NCBI GenBank assembly: GCA_020633995.1
Contig: JACKCO010000003.1
Location: forward strand, 248,001-312,000
DNA: 64,000 nucleotides
Origin: Campylobacterota bacterium
GTDB taxonomy: Bacteria > Babelota > Babeliae > Babelales > RVW-14
Direction: 5' to 3'
This document shows positions 41,784 through 51,206 of the stretch, piece by piece. Each line of letters opens with the position of its first letter. Positions within the stretch are counted from its first letter, which is position 1. The notes under the pieces are model-generated. The model saw only the letters and a list, made by a program, of their open reading frames with translations. It did not search any database and was not told where the DNA came from. The translations under genes and the position numbers were made by a program.

Positions 41784-43253
41784 TTATTTTTTTACCCTGT
41801 CAGACCTTTTTGTTGATTGTTGGTGTTCAGCAGTATTTCTAAAGATGCCACGCCCGGAAAAGAAGGATTCTAAAAAGCTTAACCAGCTTGTTTTATTTGC
41901 AAAGGCTGTTTTTTTGTATGATTCATGAATTAGCCTTCGCGGAAAATAAATGGAAAGACCTTGTGCGCAAGGCAAAGCTTTTCCTGCCACATTTGCAACG
42001 ACACACTGTCTTAAGGTTCGTAATCCCTGGAGTGCTAGTTCGCTTGTTTGTTCAAGTGTTTCCACAATATCGAGCTCATCAGAAATATCGGAGTTTTCCT
42101 GAAGAGTTTTGCATTGTTTGCTGATTTTTAGGTAAAAATCAGCAAGATCGATGTAGTCGTTATCGAAGAATTCTGTTACGTCATAACGTACTTCTTTTAG
42201 ACCAGTCATAACTGTTTTTTTTCGGAACCCGATTAATTTCAAGAGGTTTTTTGCCAAGCTATCAACATTGGTCTCTAATTCTGTGATACTTTTTAGTTTT
42301 ATTGCTGACTGTGTGTGATCAACAAAAATTGAGCCGTACTCTTTGTCGTAGGCGCTGACAATGTGTTGGGCAAGATCTTTAGGACTGAGTGAGTGGCGTG
42401 TGAGGGGTTCTAAGACGTATTGGTAGTTATAGCCGCCACCAGGTTCTATTTCTTGCGATGCTACAAAGTAGCGGATATCTTCGGGGTTTATTTCAGAGCA
42501 TATTTCAAGCATAGCCATATGACAGGCATCCATTACTAAAACATCGAGCTTGTTGCCATCGAGCAATTCTGTTTTAATTCGTCCAAGCACTTCTCTGAGT
42601 GCTTGGTTTGTAAGGTAGGTGTTGGCAGTTTGATTAAATGCTATACCTCGAGCTTTGGCAAATGCCTTAAGCGATTTGCTAAAATCTTCGTTACTTAAAA
42701 TGGTCCGATTGAGCTCCATTTTGGAGCTTTTGTAGTTGAACTCAAAAAATTCATCTCTGTGTTGCATAAAAAGTTCGTAGAGTGTTGGATCCTTTATACC
42801 AGTACCATGGTTCCACAGAATGAGTGCATTGTTACGTGCAGAAAAATTTTTTAAAGACCATGCAACGAAAGAAAAGAGGCTTTCAGGGGTGCCGCTGATT
42901 GCGTCAACCGTATTTTGCTGACTTTCCATGAGGACAGGATTATGCTTTTTTATATAGAAGCGGGAGTTTTTAAGTGTTCCTGGTGTATCTATTTGTACGA
43001 TGATATTTATTTTTTCATTTGAGCCAATGGAAACCATCTCGTTAAAGTTATTGACGCCATATTTGTGCAAGGAATTGTTATTTGCCATGTAAACAATAAA
43101 GTTCCACTCAGCACAGGTTCTACTCGGTATTACTTCTTGTGTGATTTGATTAGTATCTTTTTTGATAGCTTTGCAGAAAAATGGTTTGGTAAAAGCAAGG
43201 TTATAAAAAATAAGAATGAAAATCGTATAACTTACTTTGATATGTGGTTTCAC
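41784..43253 (-). CDS. Exported clostripain-like cysteine peptidase (family C11), second copy
   Basis: A 489-residue protein with an N-terminal signal segment (YTIFILIFYNLAFT). Catalytic features are clear: the opening strand WNFIVYMANNNSL, His149 in LILWNHGTG, and Cys244 in VMDACHMAMLE. A C-terminal GLSIYFP parallels the first C11 gene at 28060 (GMSIYFP), but the two proteins are divergent elsewhere. C11 peptidases cleave after basic residues and often mature by self-cleavage. The last 30 residues are basic and disordered. Confidence 0.9.
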   Translation of the reverse strand: MKPHIKVSYTIFILIFYNLAFTKPFFCKAIKKDTNQITQEVIPSRTCAEWNFIVYMANNNSLHKYGVNNFNEMVSIGSNEKINIIVQIDTPGTLKNSRFYIKKHNPVLMESQQNTVDAISGTPESLFSFVAWSLKNFSARNNALILWNHGTGIKDPTLYELFMQHRDEFFEFNYKSSKMELNRTILSNEDFSKSLKAFAKARGIAFNQTANTYLTNQALREVLGRIKTELLDGNKLDVLVMDACHMAMLEICSEINPEDIRYFVASQEIEPGGGYNYQYVLEPLTRHSLSPKDLAQHIVSAYDKEYGSIFVDHTQSAIKLKSITELETNVDSLAKNLLKLIGFRKKTVMTGLKEVRYDVTEFFDNDYIDLADFYLKISKQCKTLQENSDISDELDIVETLEQTSELALQGLRTLRQCVVANVAGKALPCAQGLSIYFPRRLIHESYKKTAFANKTSWLSFLESFFSGRGIFRNTAEHQQSTKRSDRVKK

Positions 43254-43346
43254 GAGCTTCTCCTTTTTCTTGGGGGTTCTTTGCTAGATTACGCGGGAGT
43301 GTGGTTAGGCTTCAAGTTTTTTGAGGATTTTGTTTGAATCGAAGCC

Positions 43347-44474
43347 TTAGTATTTTGTTTGCATAAATAAAGCGAGAGCAAATGTTAAAGAAAACGTGAG
43401 TTGAAAATCAAGAAAGAAAAGCTGTAGTGGATTGAAGAGCAGCATGAGCATGCAAGTCAAGGAAAGAAGGTGTAGAAAATTTGTGTGCTGAGAAAAAATA
43501 TTACCAAAGCAAAGGAGCAAGAAAACGTACAGCGAACGAAGCATAGAAACGCTAGCCCAGCTGAGCACATGATAAACACTGCATAATGTGATCAAAAATA
43601 TTCGCTTGTAATGGATGTGAACGGGTATGAATGACAAAATCCATTGCCAAAGTAAAACAAACAGTAAAATGTGCAAGCCCGAGCGTGCTAGAAAATGTGA
43701 AAGGCCCCAGTAATTAAAGTATTGTCTTAAAAGGTCAGCATGCGTTACTTTTTTGTTACCCAGAAAAATAAGGCCAAAGTAAGACAATGTTTTTGGACAT
43801 AGTTTTTTGCGTAAAGCTTGATACACGTTATTTTTGATATTCCAGAGCAAAACGCTGAGTGAGTCTGGTGCTGGCTTGAGAACAATGATGTTATTTTCTT
43901 TGTTTAAAAAAACTGAAGAAAAAAAACCTTCTTTTGCTAAGTAGTCATCGTACGATGGGTTTCCTGTTGATGTTGTAGTTTTGGGTTGAGAAAAGGTAAC
44001 ATTTTCAACGGTAATATTTTCACCAACGTGAACGGGCACTCTTTGTTTGGTGTAGCAAATAATTGAAAAACTTGCGTTGCTTTGTTGGTTTGTTTTTTTA
44101 TCACGTAGGTTGTTTGTCGCTACTTCTATTGTGTGAAATTCTGTTCTGCTCGGTGCGAATTCAATATTGGTGACGTGCCCCGTGATATCAAAGGTTTTGC
44201 TACACAGTTTTGTTTGCAGTTGTTTACGATTATTTTTTTGCAGTTGGTACAGTGTTGCTCCACTGCCAAAAAAAAGCCAGCAGAGCAAAATCAGCTGTGT
44301 AGTGTGTGTAGTTTTATAAAAGTGTATGCACAACAGTGCTGTAAGTGCTAGCAATGGTATAGTGAGCAAGGTAGGGAGTGTATGATGCGTAGCTTGCCAA
44401 AAAATGCCGCAAGCTAAGTGAGCAAGGAGCAGGAAAAGGGCATAGGGTACGGTTTCAGTTTTTAGTTGTAACAT
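43347..44474 (-). CDS. ComEC/Rec2-like membrane protein, truncated, without the metallo-hydrolase domain
   Basis: A 375-residue protein. Two or three N-terminal transmembrane helices are followed by an OB-fold-like DUF4131 region (residues about 90-215) and the start of the Competence domain (GLSHFLARSGLHILLF near residue 260, then further helices). Full ComEC proteins have about 700-800 residues and end in a metallo-beta-lactamase-like domain. Here the protein ends after LDFQLTFSLTFALALFMQTKY, inside the membrane domain, and I see no continuation downstream. It is either reduced or decayed. It overlaps yajC by 20 bp. Confidence 0.82.
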   Translation of the reverse strand: MLQLKTETVPYALFLLLAHLACGIFWQATHHTLPTLLTIPLLALTALLCIHFYKTTHTTQLILLCWLFFGSGATLYQLQKNNRKQLQTKLCSKTFDITGHVTNIEFAPSRTEFHTIEVATNNLRDKKTNQQSNASFSIICYTKQRVPVHVGENITVENVTFSQPKTTTSTGNPSYDDYLAKEGFFSSVFLNKENNIIVLKPAPDSLSVLLWNIKNNVYQALRKKLCPKTLSYFGLIFLGNKKVTHADLLRQYFNYWGLSHFLARSGLHILLFVLLWQWILSFIPVHIHYKRIFLITLCSVYHVLSWASVSMLRSLYVFLLLCFGNIFSQHTNFLHLLSLTCMLMLLFNPLQLFFLDFQLTFSLTFALALFMQTKY

Positions 44475-44754
44475 GAGTGATCGTTGTTTTTAAAACATCA
44501 ATTTTTTGTCCATTATCAAGCTCAAGAATAACGATTTGTTGGTCTAAAAAAATAATAGTGCCGGCTAAATTGTTTTTTGTTGTTGCTCTATTGCCCACAC
44601 ATAATCTTTTTTTTAATTCATTAAAATGTTGTCGTTGTATTTTTTGTGGTCGTATGATCAAAAAATAATGTGTTGTTGCAAGCAGGATCAACGGCAAGCT
44701 AATCTGAGCAAGTTTTATAAGCTCGTAACAATGGAGTGTTAGAAAGTGGTACAT
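44455..44754 (-). CDS. yajC: Preprotein translocase accessory subunit YajC
   Basis: A 99-residue protein. One transmembrane helix (ISLPLILLATTHYFLII) is followed by the diagnostic RPQKIQRQHFNELKKRL and a small beta domain (GTIIFLDQQIVILELDNG). It belongs to the SecDF-YajC complex that assists protein export. Its end overlaps the ComEC-like start by 20 bp. SecD and SecF are not in this window. Confidence 0.88.
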   Translation of the reverse strand: MYHFLTLHCYELIKLAQISLPLILLATTHYFLIIRPQKIQRQHFNELKKRLCVGNRATTKNNLAGTIIFLDQQIVILELDNGQKIDVLKTTITHVTTKN

Positions 44755-44875
44755 GTTGCGTTAGCCTATGCAACGTGATTGTGGTGGTGGTGTTTAGCAA
44801 AAAAGCCTAACGGTATCACTGTGTTTGGCAAGCAAGCACCCGAAATGGCAAAAAAGGCAAAAAAAGTGAGAGCAA

Positions 44876-46141
44876 ATGAAGATAAAAAAAATACAGGCAG
44901 CACAGATTCTTGATTCGCGTGGTACCCCTACCGTTGAGTGTAGGATTAACTTAGCAGATGGGGTTTCTGTTGTTGCCAGCGTTCCGTCAGGATCATCAGT
45001 TGGTAAATTTGAAGCGGTGGAGTTGCGTGATAACGACCCAAGCAGGTTTTCGGGTAAGGGTGTGTTGCGAGCGGTTGACAATATCAATACAAAAATAGCC
45101 CCACTTTTTGTTGGACATGAGCCTGATATTCAATCTATGGACAGACAAATGATTGAGCTTGATGGCAGTGTGAATAAAGCGAAGCTTGGTGCAAATGCGG
45201 TGCTTGCTGTTAGTATTGCGCTTGTACGAGCACAGGCGCATGTGCAGGGACTGCATGTGTTTGAGCTGTTGAACACAGTTTTTGGCCTAGGCAAGTTAGC
45301 AATACCGCAGTGTATGTTCAATATCATTAATGGGGGCAAGCATGCGGACAGTGATTTGCTGTTTCAAGAATTTATGGTAATGCCGGAGTGGGGTTTGAGT
45401 GTTACGGATATGCTTGAGCAGGCAGTAGCTATTTATCGTGCATTGGAAGGAGTATTGGAGCAAAATGATTACCGGACAACAGTTGGTGATGAAGGTGGTT
45501 TTGCTCCCTGTTTTGATAAAAATAGTTTAGGCAATGAGCGTAAGGCAATTAACTTTTTATTATTGGCTATACAGCAGGCTGGGCTTGAAGATGAAGACGT
45601 AAGAATTTGTGTTGATGTTGCGGCTGCACATTTTTACAATAAAGAAGAAAAGAAATATGAGGTATACGGGCAGAAACATGATGCTGAGCAAATGCTTGAA
45701 CTGTATAAGCAACTGGAGCAGGACTATCCGGTAGCATCAATAGAAGATGCGTTAGATGAAGACGATTGGCAAGGGTGGCGGCAATTAACGGACTCTCTTG
45801 GACGGTATGTGCAGCTAGTGGGTGATGATTTATTTGTGACCAATGTTGAGCGTATCAAAAAGGGGGTTGCGTATGGAGCGGCTAATGCCGTGCTTATCAA
45901 GCCAAATCAAATTGGAACAGTTTCTGAGACAGTTGCCGCTATTGCATGCGCTCATCAAGCTGGTTACAACGTAGTGATATCGCACCGGTCGGGGGAGACG
46001 TGTGATAGTTTTATTGCAGATCTTGCTGTTGGTACAGGTGCACAACAACTGAAGGCGGGAGCGCCCATTCGCTCTGAGCGCGTAGAAAAATATAATCGTT
46101 TGTTAGAAATTGAACGGTTATTGTCTGAGGACAAATCTTGA
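44876..46141 (+). CDS. eno: Enolase
   Basis: A 421-residue glycolytic enzyme converting 2-phosphoglycerate to phosphoenolpyruvate. Visible signatures: QILDSRGTPTVE at the N-terminus, VPSGSSVGKFEAVELRD, NIINGGKHAD, GDEGGFAP, SIEDALDEDDW, LIKPNQIGTVSET with the catalytic Lys, and ISHRSGETCDSFIADLAV. Length is standard. With tpiA it shows that lower glycolysis is kept. Read rightward, away from the putative origin. Confidence 0.97.
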   Translation: MKIKKIQAAQILDSRGTPTVECRINLADGVSVVASVPSGSSVGKFEAVELRDNDPSRFSGKGVLRAVDNINTKIAPLFVGHEPDIQSMDRQMIELDGSVNKAKLGANAVLAVSIALVRAQAHVQGLHVFELLNTVFGLGKLAIPQCMFNIINGGKHADSDLLFQEFMVMPEWGLSVTDMLEQAVAIYRALEGVLEQNDYRTTVGDEGGFAPCFDKNSLGNERKAINFLLLAIQQAGLEDEDVRICVDVAAAHFYNKEEKKYEVYGQKHDAEQMLELYKQLEQDYPVASIEDALDEDDWQGWRQLTDSLGRYVQLVGDDLFVTNVERIKKGVAYGAANAVLIKPNQIGTVSETVAAIACAHQAGYNVVISHRSGETCDSFIADLAVGTGAQQLKAGAPIRSERVEKYNRLLEIERLLSEDKS

Positions 46142-46215
46142 TTGAGTATAGTAAGTTTTGTATGCTTGCAATCCTGTTACAACTGAAAAAATTATTTTTT
46201 TAAGGAGTAGATTAT

Positions 46216-46818
46216 ATGAAAAAGTATTTAGTCTTTTGTTTGTTGAGTGTTTTATTGTCCTTGAGAGTGTTGGTGTGCGCTGAGCCTAAACAAGGCCAAG
46301 AGGTTAATAATGTGTATAAGGGTGGTACTGCTCTGCACTTAGCAGCTGGTGGTGATGATATTCGAGTTCTGTTTACATTGCTCAACGATCAAGAGATTGA
46401 TAAAAATGCAGTGACTGATGATTTTCGCTGGACGGCGGTGCACGTTGCGGCGTCTAAGAATAAACCTGAAAATATTAAAGAGTTGCTAAGCTATCAATGG
46501 TTTGCGAAAGGCAAGGGTAGCGGTGTTACTCAAAAATTTAGATTTGATCCTAATGCTGTTGATTGCAGAGGGAATACGCCTCTACATATTGCTGCACAAT
46601 TAGGGCACTTTGAAGCATATCAAGCATTGGTGGAACAGGGTGCTAAACAAGACATCAAAAACAATGCCCAAAAGCTTCCGATTGATCTTGCTCAAGACAG
46701 AGTTAATGCAGATAAAGCAAATGTTGAGGGATGGGCTAAAAATCAAGATTTTGAATTTTTTGTTAAGCGCTATCAAGGTTGTTTAGTTATTGTTGCAACG
46801 TACGGGAAAGAGCTGTAG
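46216..46818 (+). CDS. Secreted ankyrin-repeat protein
   Basis: A 200-residue protein with a signal peptide (CLLSVLLSLRVLVCA). Three ankyrin units lie between residues 35 and 155 (TALHLAAGGDDIRVLFTLLN, TAVHVAASKNKPENIKELLS, TPLHIAAQLGHFEAYQALVE). AAGGAG precedes the ATG. A coiled-coil secreted protein gene follows 38 bp later. Confidence 0.86.
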   Translation: MKKYLVFCLLSVLLSLRVLVCAEPKQGQEVNNVYKGGTALHLAAGGDDIRVLFTLLNDQEIDKNAVTDDFRWTAVHVAASKNKPENIKELLSYQWFAKGKGSGVTQKFRFDPNAVDCRGNTPLHIAAQLGHFEAYQALVEQGAKQDIKNNAQKLPIDLAQDRVNADKANVEGWAKNQDFEFFVKRYQGCLVIVATYGKEL

Positions 46819-46856
46819 TAGCTAGCTACTTTTGCTTTATGTGAAAGGGAGAAAAT

Positions 46857-48305
46857 ATGCAGAAGAGAGTAGTAAAATTACTGGTTTTTTTGGTGTTTTG
46901 TTGCTTGAGTATATTGTGTTTAGAGGCACAGGAAAAAAAGGGATTGGTCAGAGTAAGTTCTAAGGAGAGGATGGGGGTTGCTGAAACAAAAGTTGCACCA
47001 ATAACGGAATCACTGAGCGGCGAGTTTAACTATCCATCAGGTGAGACACCAAACCTGATAGCAAGTTTTGCTAATGGTCAAGATGCTCGTGGTGATGGAA
47101 AAAACTTCAATGACGGAGACATGTTTGAAGTTAAGGGCGAAACAGATAAATACCTTGTACTGGTAAACATGCATGGTGATGCTGAGCTCAATACTGAAAA
47201 TAAATTCGCGCCTGGCAAGCGGACGCTTAACTGGCAGGTTCCACTTGAGTATGCGTCACTTGGGCTTAAAACATTAGGTGATACGCATAACAATCAGGCG
47301 TTGTTACCGGAGTGGGGTGTTAGTCAGGTCCAAGCAAAGCAGAGCACTCAGCGCCAAGTTATACGAAACCAAGCAACATTTACGATTGTTCCTCCTGGTA
47401 CCAAGCTTGAATATGTGATAGGTACTGCCTCTGAGCAAGAAGGGCTTGATAAACGTTTAGGTGGTGGTGTTCAGATGAGGATGAAAGAAATTCCCAAGGG
47501 CGCTCTCGCGATAACTGTTGATATAAAGCTTGAGGAAGGTACGAGAGGCGATGTGAGCAGGGAAGATAAGAAAATAAAATTTGATGAGACGTATGCTGAA
47601 GCGATGAAGGCTCTGCAAAAGCACTATGACGATAATGGTTTGGGCAAAATTCCTCAAGAGCTTGAGGAAATAGATAAAAGGTTATACACAACGGCGTTAA
47701 GTATTGAAGCTGCAAATGAGCTCATGGATGAGTTCAAAAGTTTGAGTCCAGAAAAGCAAAAAACAATGGAAACGCAGTTTAAAAAGTATATGGGGCAGTT
47801 TGATATCGAGCGTTATGTTAATGAGAAGTTTCCAGGCGCTGAAATTAGGGAAACCTCGCCAGATGGTGCTGTCAAACAAATTAAAGAGAAAATGCTCAAA
47901 GTTATGGAAAAAGAGATAGCAAAAGAGGTTGCTGGAAAAGAAAAACAGATAAAAGACCTAGAAGAAGAAAACGATAAGCTTGCAGCAAAACTTGATCAAG
48001 CAGAAGCCGAACGTGATAGACAGGCAGCACTTGTAAAAGACTTAAAGGTGGAAGTTGAGGACCTAAAGGGCATAGGCAAAGTTATTGATGATCAGAAAAA
48101 GCGAAAAGTTACGTCTGGCATTAAAACGTTTGAAGAAAAGAAAATTTCTGATGGAGGTTTGCAAAGAAAGCGTATGGGGCAAGATTTTGAAAAGCCTTCA
48201 ATGAAGGCAAAGCCTGAAATGGGCTTGCCAGAACGGGATATGTTGCCTAAGTCAGTGGCGCCAGATGATGTGTCGCGAGCTGTTCGTGCAGCAGCGGCTG
48301 CGTAA
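46857..48305 (+). CDS. Secreted coiled-coil protein, unknown function
   Basis: A 482-residue protein. Signal peptide VVKLLVFLVFCCLSILCLEA. Residues about 40-230 are a mixed beta-type region rich in Gly, Asn and Thr; residues about 240-330 helical; residues about 350-405 a clear coiled coil (EKQIKDLEEENDKLAAKLDQ). The tail contains Met/Pro/Lys segments and ends in an Ala run. No family recognised. GGGAGAAA stands before the ATG. A partially T-poor hairpin follows at 48385. Confidence 0.7.
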   Translation: MQKRVVKLLVFLVFCCLSILCLEAQEKKGLVRVSSKERMGVAETKVAPITESLSGEFNYPSGETPNLIASFANGQDARGDGKNFNDGDMFEVKGETDKYLVLVNMHGDAELNTENKFAPGKRTLNWQVPLEYASLGLKTLGDTHNNQALLPEWGVSQVQAKQSTQRQVIRNQATFTIVPPGTKLEYVIGTASEQEGLDKRLGGGVQMRMKEIPKGALAITVDIKLEEGTRGDVSREDKKIKFDETYAEAMKALQKHYDDNGLGKIPQELEEIDKRLYTTALSIEAANELMDEFKSLSPEKQKTMETQFKKYMGQFDIERYVNEKFPGAEIRETSPDGAVKQIKEKMLKVMEKEIAKEVAGKEKQIKDLEEENDKLAAKLDQAEAERDRQAALVKDLKVEVEDLKGIGKVIDDQKKRKVTSGIKTFEEKKISDGGLQRKRMGQDFEKPSMKAKPEMGLPERDMLPKSVAPDDVSRAVRAAAAA

Positions 48306-48384
48306 ATAGTTTTGAAGCTATTGTCGGAGGATGCAAAGCTTCTTGAATAAAATAGTTTTAAGTGTTTTGTAAAAATAACTGTTG

Positions 48385-48414
48385 AACAGGGTAGCAGATG
48401 CTGCCCTGTTTTGC
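48385..48414 (+). terminator. Probable terminator of the coiled-coil protein gene
   Basis: AACAGGGTAGC (48385-48395) pairs with GCTGCCCTGTT (48400-48410), with one G-U pair and loop AGAT, then only four T in a row. The stem is strong and the T-run weak. Confidence 0.5.
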
Positions 48415-48509
48415 TGTGTTCATTTGCCGTTGCACAATGCCAGAAACTGAGCTACACTGCCCTTTATGCTTCAGTTTTAATTTCAAGTTATAATAAAAAA
48501 AGGGACGCT

Positions 48510-49310
48510 ATGGCAAGAGCTGCAGATTTTTTAATGGGGGTTGTTTTGATGGTTGCGGTCAGCGCAAGTATGTTTGCAGGTGAGCAGGGGGTGATGTCTG
48601 AGCAGTCCAAAAACCTTTTGCAAGAGCTTGAGTTTGTGTTTGATAAGACCAAAAAGCCGCTTGAGCAAGGTCATGACTTTATGCTCAAACTTTATGGGCT
48701 GCTGTGTCGAGTAGTTACGCAAAAAGAGTCAGATTTGCTTAATTATCTGTTACGGGAATATGGCTATGCTGAATTTGGCGCTAGTAGTGATAATCCGTTT
48801 GCGGTAAGTTTTTTGTACACTGCTCCAGGTGGCGCTGATGCTTCAACTATCCCTGTTGTTATTGAAGGTGAGATGAATTGTTCTCAATTAGCACAGGTTA
48901 TTGATAAAACATCACCGCTGCATTATGCGGCGCGTGGAGGTTTGCGTGAAGTGGTTGAGCAGCTTGTTGGAGCTGGTGCGCAGATTAATAATACCTGCGG
49001 TGCGCATAGTATGACGCCTTTGCATGAAGTTGCTAGAGGATGCAGATGTGAGAAAAAGAAGGCGGCTGAGTGTGGCCATGTCCAGGTGGTAAGGTTTTTA
49101 ATTGAGCAAGATGCGGATAAAACAATAGTAGATAAATCGGAGCGTAAGTGTACGGCTTGTGCCTATGCTGTGAAGAATGGAAATCGATATATGATGCTTT
49201 TGTTGAATCCTTTAGTGTGTAACGCGGGCCAGGCCAAAGTTGCCCATTTGAGCTGCAAGGCTCAAGCGGCGAGTAAATTGTCCCGCGATCCTAGCGCAGA
49301 TGGTTACTAG
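48510..49310 (+). CDS. Secreted ankyrin-repeat protein
   Basis: A 266-residue protein from the ATG at 48510, which has AAAGGGA before it. The frame is open upstream to 48411 but without a ribosome site, and the signal peptide (FLMGVVLMVAVSASMFA) begins only here. Ankyrin repeats around residues 133-165 (SPLHYAARGGLREVVEQLVG) and 170-225 (TPLHEVARGCR, VVRFLIEQDADKTIVDK) are interrupted by a Cys/Lys-rich insert. The Cys-rich C-terminus may be disulfide-bonded. The next gene starts inside this stop codon. Confidence 0.82.
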   Translation: MARAADFLMGVVLMVAVSASMFAGEQGVMSEQSKNLLQELEFVFDKTKKPLEQGHDFMLKLYGLLCRVVTQKESDLLNYLLREYGYAEFGASSDNPFAVSFLYTAPGGADASTIPVVIEGEMNCSQLAQVIDKTSPLHYAARGGLREVVEQLVGAGAQINNTCGAHSMTPLHEVARGCRCEKKKAAECGHVQVVRFLIEQDADKTIVDKSERKCTACAYAVKNGNRYMMLLLNPLVCNAGQAKVAHLSCKAQAASKLSRDPSADGY

Positions 49311-50167
49311 TGATTCTTGATTTTTTCTACAGTATGAACAAAAGAATGATTTTGGGCACATTGCTTGTGTTTTTTTTAGGCAACATGCTCTCAGCTTATA
49401 TTGGCCCCATCCACGGCGCAAGCTTGGCTTTGCGTTGGGTTGAAAAAAACAGGCCTGATTTTGATGTACTCGAAAAACGAGATGTAATTATTGGTTTGCT
49501 GTATGTTAATGCATTGCATGTATTGGACCAATCCAAAGAGCAGATTGTAAAGAACCACCAAGAGTTTAGCAAGCTTGACTTAGCTGCAATTCAGGATCCA
49601 TTTTTATTGGGTATGGGGCTGAACTTTAAATTTTCAGATGCGCGTGAAAGGTTGTTACGCTATCGCTTTCCAAGTGGCCATATATATGGATCAATATTTA
49701 AGGAATTTAATATTCCGAATGGGTATAGTGATGACGAAGATAACAAAAAACCGTGTTCGGCAGCATCTCTTTTTTTAAGTGTATTTGACGATTTACAAGT
49801 GTCCAAAATGTCTAAACACAAATTAAAAGAGATATTCAATTATGACAAGAACCCAGCAAATGTGTTGGGAAAAAACTCTTCACGATGTAATTATATTCAG
49901 CTGGAGTCAGATTTTGGAATTTTTTTTCTTGATCAAAGTAAGCATTTGTTTATCGCCGAACCACTAAATATACTTGCGGCAGCATTTGGTTTTTTGCTCA
50001 AGCTTAGTGATGAAGAAAAAAATGCACTGCTTACGGTTAAAGTCTGTGGGGCAAGGACGTGTGAAGAGAGTATGCGGGGGGTCTTGTGCTACATTAATTC
50101 GCTTGTATCCACACAAGAGCATGCGGCTTTTCTTGATCGCATGATATGTGAGCAATTTTCTTTGTAG
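49310..50167 (+). CDS. Secreted protein of unknown function
   Basis: A 285-residue frame opening at a GTG that overlaps the previous stop by 1 bp; a later ATG at 49334 gives a tidier signal peptide (MILGTLLVFFLGNMLSAYIG). The mature part has no recognised domain. It has scattered His (GASL, NALHVLD, PSGHIYG) and four Cys toward the C-terminus (VKVCGARTCEES, GVLCYIN, MICEQ). No clear ribosome site supports either start. Function unknown. Confidence 0.68.
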   Translation: MILDFFYSMNKRMILGTLLVFFLGNMLSAYIGPIHGASLALRWVEKNRPDFDVLEKRDVIIGLLYVNALHVLDQSKEQIVKNHQEFSKLDLAAIQDPFLLGMGLNFKFSDARERLLRYRFPSGHIYGSIFKEFNIPNGYSDDEDNKKPCSAASLFLSVFDDLQVSKMSKHKLKEIFNYDKNPANVLGKNSSRCNYIQLESDFGIFFLDQSKHLFIAEPLNILAAAFGFLLKLSDEEKNALLTVKVCGARTCEESMRGVLCYINSLVSTQEHAAFLDRMICEQFSL

Positions 50168-50344
50168 GCTGGTGAGTTGTGCTACCTTGGTGAGGGGTGA
50201 TATACAGGATTGTCGGATTCCCGGGCAATATTTTTGTTTGATTGACTTGGTATTTATTTTTGTACTACAGTTTTGCATAAAGGGAATATTTTTCATATAA
50301 ATGAGTAGCACGCTGTTATAAAGTTTTTGAGAAAGGAGTTGGGA

Positions 50345-51190
50345 ATGCAAGCTTGTTTTAAAAAGCGCTGCAGCCTTGTCTTATTGATATTGTTCAGTTT
50401 TGTTTCTTACGCTCATGATGCATATTTAATGGGTGTGCAGCAAGTCCCCGAGCCAATGGCCGTTGAGGAAGAGGAAGATCTTTTTCCTGAGTCCGAGGCA
50501 AAGGCTATTATGGACGACATCAAAAAAAATCTAAAGCCACGTGTTTTTGATTTACTTGTTTTTAATGAATGGTTTACCAAAGAAGAGTTTGCGCAGAGTT
50601 TTCAGGAGGCAAAAAAAGCGCTTGATGAATTTGAGCAACGTCATAGAAAATATTTATCCGGAGTGCAGGTTCCAGATGCTACGTTAGCAGCAATGGGTAT
50701 GGGGGCTCCCGTAGCACCAATGCCTAAGCCTGGGCTAAAAACTCAACCTGCGCCATTTGTTGATTTGGGGGCACAGGTTCCTGCGTCGCCAGCGCCGGTG
50801 CCACCTGCGATGATGAGTGTGCCAAGTCCAATGGGCATGCCTGCACCAACACAGCCTCCATCCATGGGAGCGGGAGATATGGTTCCTCCTGTGGATATGG
50901 GTGGTCCAACTCCCCCAGCAAATGGAGCTCCACCTGCAATGGGTGCGACAGATCCAATGGCAATGAGCGGCCCGACACCACCACCAGCTGGCATGGCACC
51001 GCCTCCTGCGATGGGCGCAACACCAGCACCTACAATTCCAGCTCCTGTAGTAGAGACCGCACCGACTGCTGCACCTGGTCTAGCTCCAGCAGAGATGGGA
51101 ATGGTGTCTGTTCCTGGCATGGGTGGTGCTGACGATCCATCCGGCATGGGTATGGACGTGGATATGGGGCTTGATATGGGTGCTGAGTAA
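50345..51190 (+). CDS. Secreted Pro/Gly/Met/Ala-rich protein
   Basis: A 281-residue protein from the ATG at 50345 (AAGGAG 6 nt before; the open frame starts at a TTG 18 bp earlier). Signal peptide SLVLLILFSFVSYA. A short acidic/helical region (residues about 25-105) is followed by about 175 residues of low complexity built from imperfect units such as PPAMGATPAP, SPMGMPAPTQPP and GGPTPPANGAPP. The end is Asp/Gly/Met-rich (MGMDVDMGLDMG). The composition suggests an extended, disordered surface or ligand-binding tail. Proline-rich stretches can recruit SH3, WW or profilin-type host domains, but nothing here proves that. A strong terminator follows. Confidence 0.78.
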   Translation: MQACFKKRCSLVLLILFSFVSYAHDAYLMGVQQVPEPMAVEEEEDLFPESEAKAIMDDIKKNLKPRVFDLLVFNEWFTKEEFAQSFQEAKKALDEFEQRHRKYLSGVQVPDATLAAMGMGAPVAPMPKPGLKTQPAPFVDLGAQVPASPAPVPPAMMSVPSPMGMPAPTQPPSMGAGDMVPPVDMGGPTPPANGAPPAMGATDPMAMSGPTPPPAGMAPPPAMGATPAPTIPAPVVETAPTAAPGLAPAEMGMVSVPGMGGADDPSGMGMDVDMGLDMGAE

Positions 51191-51206
51191 CCCGTTATTT
51201 TTAGCT

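Noticed and set aside
50724..51147. Two minus-strand ORFs opposite the Pro/Gly/Met-rich gene
   Set aside because: Open frames are expected opposite GC-rich repetitive coding sequence; neither has a start context or known domain.
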